Assembly: GCA_018896025.1 (NCBI GenBank)
Contig: JAHIND010000003.1
Location: 62,001-126,000, forward strand
DNA: 64,000 bases
Source of the DNA: Pseudomonadota bacterium
GTDB taxonomy: Bacteria; Desulfobacterota; Desulfarculia; Desulfarculales; Desulfarculaceae
Direction of reading: 5' to 3'
Shown: piece by piece, positions 61,970-64,000 of the stretch
Layout of the letters: each line of letters begins with the position of its first letter
Numbering within the stretch: position 1 is the first letter of the stretch
The notes under the pieces: model-generated
Database searches by the model: none
What the model saw: the letters and a program-made list of their open reading frames with translations, nothing else
Told to the model about the DNA's origin: nothing
Translations under genes and position numbers: made by a program

Positions 61970-64000
61970 TCAGGCCCTGGCGGCCAAACGGGCCGCCTCT
62001 ACGCTTACGTAGGGGTTGTGGTGTTTGGCCAGGCGCCGCAGATCCTCGCGGTAGGGCCCCAGGCCCTCTTCCTGCTGGCCCAGCACCACCAGGGCCAGGT
62101 ACAGGGTGACCCAGTTCTTCTTGGCCAGCATGTGCTCCATCAGGCCCTGATCGCCGTCAAAGTGAGTGGGCAGCTTGAAAAGTTTGCGCCCGGCGGCCAG
62201 GGTCTCGTTCACCTGGCCCTCTTCCACCAGGGGCAGCATGGCCTGGGACAGCTCGCTGCCCACCATGGACTCCAGGGCCTCGATGGCGTTGGAGCGCAGC
62301 TTGCCGTCGGCCGAGGACAGGCCCCGGATCACCAGGCGCATCTGGTCCGACCCCTCCTGGGTGGCCAGCACCCGGAGGATGGTCTCCACCCTGGCCTTCT
62401 TGTGCTCCATCAGGTGCCGGATCAAAAGGGCGCGCTCCGGGGTCTCGGGCAGCTTCCCCAGCGCCTCGGCCTCCACGATGTTCGAGTAGGCCAGCTCCAG
62501 GCTGCTGCGGGCAAAGGCGATGATCTCCCGGTCGCCGATCTTTAGCTGGCCCATCAGCTCGTAGAGCCCCCGGCGCAGCCGCCGGTTGGGTAGGCTGAGC
62601 GCCTCGATGAGCACCGCGCTGTCCAGGTTCTCCGCCTCGGACAGCCGCTCCAGGGCCATGTCGCGCACCGCCTGGTTTTCGCTTGCCAACAGGCGGATGA
62701 AGGCCTTGAGCTCGGTCTCGCCCTTCAGCTCGAAGTTGGTCAGCACCTCCAGGGGCAACGAGGCGGGGTCGTCGTGCAACCTGGTCAGCACCAGCTCGTC
62801 CATGCCCGGATCGTCCAGGCGGCCCAGGGCGGTAAGGATATCCGGCACCAGGTCGGCCTTGGGGTCTTCGGCCAGCATGCGGCGCAGGCCGGGGCGGAAC
62901 TCCTGGTTGCCCGAGCCGCCCGCGGCCACTATGCCCGCCCGGCGCTGGTCGTGGTCCTCGCTATCCAGCCACCGCTGGATGATGGGATGGTATTTCTCGG
63001 GTTCCAGGTGGTACAGGCCGATCACCGCCTGGGCCTGCACCCTCAGGTCCGGCTGCTGGTCCAGCAGGCGGCGCAGGAAGGAGGCCGACTCTTCCAGGGG
63101 CAGGTGCCCGGCGGCGGCGGCCAGGGCGGCGGTAAGCTCGGGCTTGGCCGGGTCGGCCAGGGCGGCGTACGCCTCCAGGGCCTTGAGGCCGATGCCCTTG
63201 GGCACCAGGGGCAGCAGGCTGATGGCGGTCTTCTCGTCCTTGGTCTGGATGAGCCTGAGCAGATGCTCCTCCATCTCGGGCATCTGCTGGGCCTTCATCA
63301 TCTCGGCGTACCACAGGCAGGCCTTGCCCTGGGAGGCCATGCAGGCCTCCACCAGCTGGTCCTGGGCCCGCTTGTCCTTGAAGATCACTCCCACGTCCTG
63401 GTCCTGCAGGGAGCGCATGTCTATGACGTTGCGCCCGATGAGCCCCAGGAGGATGTCGGAGTAGGAGCGCTTGAGCCAGATGCTGGTGGCCACCCAGGTC
63501 AGGGACACCACCAGGCCCACGATGGAAAGCCAGCGCGGGTGCATCAGGTGCTCGGACAGGAAGATGACGCCCGAGCCCAGCAAGATGCCCACCCTGACCA
63601 CGGTGCCCCGCAAAAAGGGCCTGAGCAGGGCGCGGAACTCGTCGGGGAACAGCCCCACCAGGATGTTGCGGGCGGGGTTGTTGATGGTCACCAGCAAGAC
63701 GCGGGTGGACAGGCGAGCGTACATGGCGGTGACGATGTCGAAGCGGAACAAAAAGGCCAAAAAGGCTATGGCGTAGTTGGCCGGGTGGAACATGAGGGCC
63801 ACGGGCAGGCCCCAGCGGGTGTAGATCTTGCCCACGAACAACAAGATGATCAAGCTGACTATGTTGAGCACACCACGGAAATAGCCGAAGAAGGCCACCA
63901 TGCCGCCTTCGGTGGCGTAGGTCTCGTTCACCGCGAAGTTGAACTGGTAGTTCATGATCGGCAGGGCGATGTTGGGCAGCAGGGTGAGTAGCACCAGGAT
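61970..64000 (-). CDS. ATP/ADP-carrier-like transporter with HEAT repeats, partial
   Basis: The 5' end lies beyond the right edge; 677 residues are visible, as the frame is open to base 64000. The N-terminal part holds membrane helices of the nucleotide-translocator (TlcC/Npt) or MFS type, e.g. GMVAFFGYFRGVLNIVSLII. The C-terminal 400 residues are helical HEAT repeats (ALERLSEAENLDSAVLIEAL and similar). Family members with HEAT and cNMP-binding domains occur in cyanobacteria and other bacteria; here the cNMP domain is encoded by the next gene. The substrate is unknown. Confidence 0.75.
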   Translation of the reverse strand: MLVLLTLLPNIALPIMNYQFNFAVNETYATEGGMVAFFGYFRGVLNIVSLIILLFVGKIYTRWGLPVALMFHPANYAIAFLAFLFRFDIVTAMYARLSTRVLLVTINNPARNILVGLFPDEFRALLRPFLRGTVVRVGILLGSGVIFLSEHLMHPRWLSIVGLVVSLTWVATSIWLKRSYSDILLGLIGRNVIDMRSLQDQDVGVIFKDKRAQDQLVEACMASQGKACLWYAEMMKAQQMPEMEEHLLRLIQTKDEKTAISLLPLVPKGIGLKALEAYAALADPAKPELTAALAAAAGHLPLEESASFLRRLLDQQPDLRVQAQAVIGLYHLEPEKYHPIIQRWLDSEDHDQRRAGIVAAGGSGNQEFRPGLRRMLAEDPKADLVPDILTALGRLDDPGMDELVLTRLHDDPASLPLEVLTNFELKGETELKAFIRLLASENQAVRDMALERLSEAENLDSAVLIEALSLPNRRLRRGLYELMGQLKIGDREIIAFARSSLELAYSNIVEAEALGKLPETPERALLIRHLMEHKKARVETILRVLATQEGSDQMRLVIRGLSSADGKLRSNAIEALESMVGSELSQAMLPLVEEGQVNETLAAGRKLFKLPTHFDGDQGLMEHMLAKKNWVTLYLALVVLGQQEEGLGPYREDLRRLAKHHNPYVSVEAARLAARA

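Overview
This 64 kb window is GC-rich bacterial chromosome. It is densely coded on both strands, with long open frames in almost every shadow frame, and I see no rRNA, tRNA, CRISPR array, prophage or transposase gene. The content suggests an anaerobic Desulfobacterota (deltaproteobacterial) organism, possibly near Desulfarculales. Supporting genes are a rubrerythrin paired with a ferredoxin, HdrB/HdrC-like electron-transfer proteins beside an Mrp ATPase and a NifX-like protein under a sigma-54 activator, TAXI-type TRAP transport, a TatT-type lipoprotein-like gene, a two-gene SufC/SufB system and a CIRCE-controlled groESL. The taxon is inferred; no marker gene was compared.

Layout. 0.2-0.9 kb: TauE/SafE permease. 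1.3-10.3 kb: IclR regulator followed by an oligopeptide-type ABC importer (binding protein, two permeases, two ATPases), an M20 amidohydrolase and a class III aminotransferase, probably one uptake-and-degradation operon. 10.5-16.2 kb: RND efflux adaptor, pump and outer-membrane channel. 16.3-19.9 kb (minus strand): DUF3089 hydrolase and a P-type proton ATPase. 20.2-25.9 kb (minus strand): sigma-54 activator, Mrp ATPase, NifX-like protein, and HdrC-like and HdrB-like redox proteins. 26.2-30.5 kb: TAXI TRAP transporter and a cation/proton antiporter. 30.5-33.0 kb (minus strand): rlmE-yebC-ruvC-ruvA. 33.2-36.4 kb: AdoMetDC-like protein, SufC, SufB, metallo-beta-lactamase fold hydrolase. 36.6-38.7 kb: groES-groEL. 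39-52 kb: mixed genes, including a PMT-type membrane protein, an orphan E2-like acyltransferase domain, thioredoxin-like protein, TatT, ferredoxin/rubrerythrin, MauE/rhodanese, SGNH hydrolase, acyl-CoA ligase, PcnB and SuhB. 52-64 kb: DinB, a GpgS-like glycosyltransferase, an Asn-synthetase-like protein, a nucleotide cyclase with an apparent frameshift, GshB, an N-formylglutamate amidohydrolase family protein, a cyclic-nucleotide-binding protein and a partial ATP/ADP-carrier-like HEAT protein running off the right edge.

The most interesting signals are these. (1) A dispersed repeat of about 125 bp with imperfect terminal inverted repeats and a central hairpin occurs three times; each copy ends exactly on the TAG stop codon of a minus-strand gene. 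(2) The Mrp/NifX/Hdr locus carries a shared palindrome TTTCA-N3-TGAAA upstream of both the operon and its activator. Its mrp leader hairpin has a loop complementary to the mrp Shine-Dalgarno sequence. (3) Several proteins have altered catalytic or ligand residues: the E2-like domain, the rhodanese, the AdoMetDC-like protein, the HdrB-like protein and the Asn-synthetase-like protein. All functions are from family recognition by eye; no search was run.
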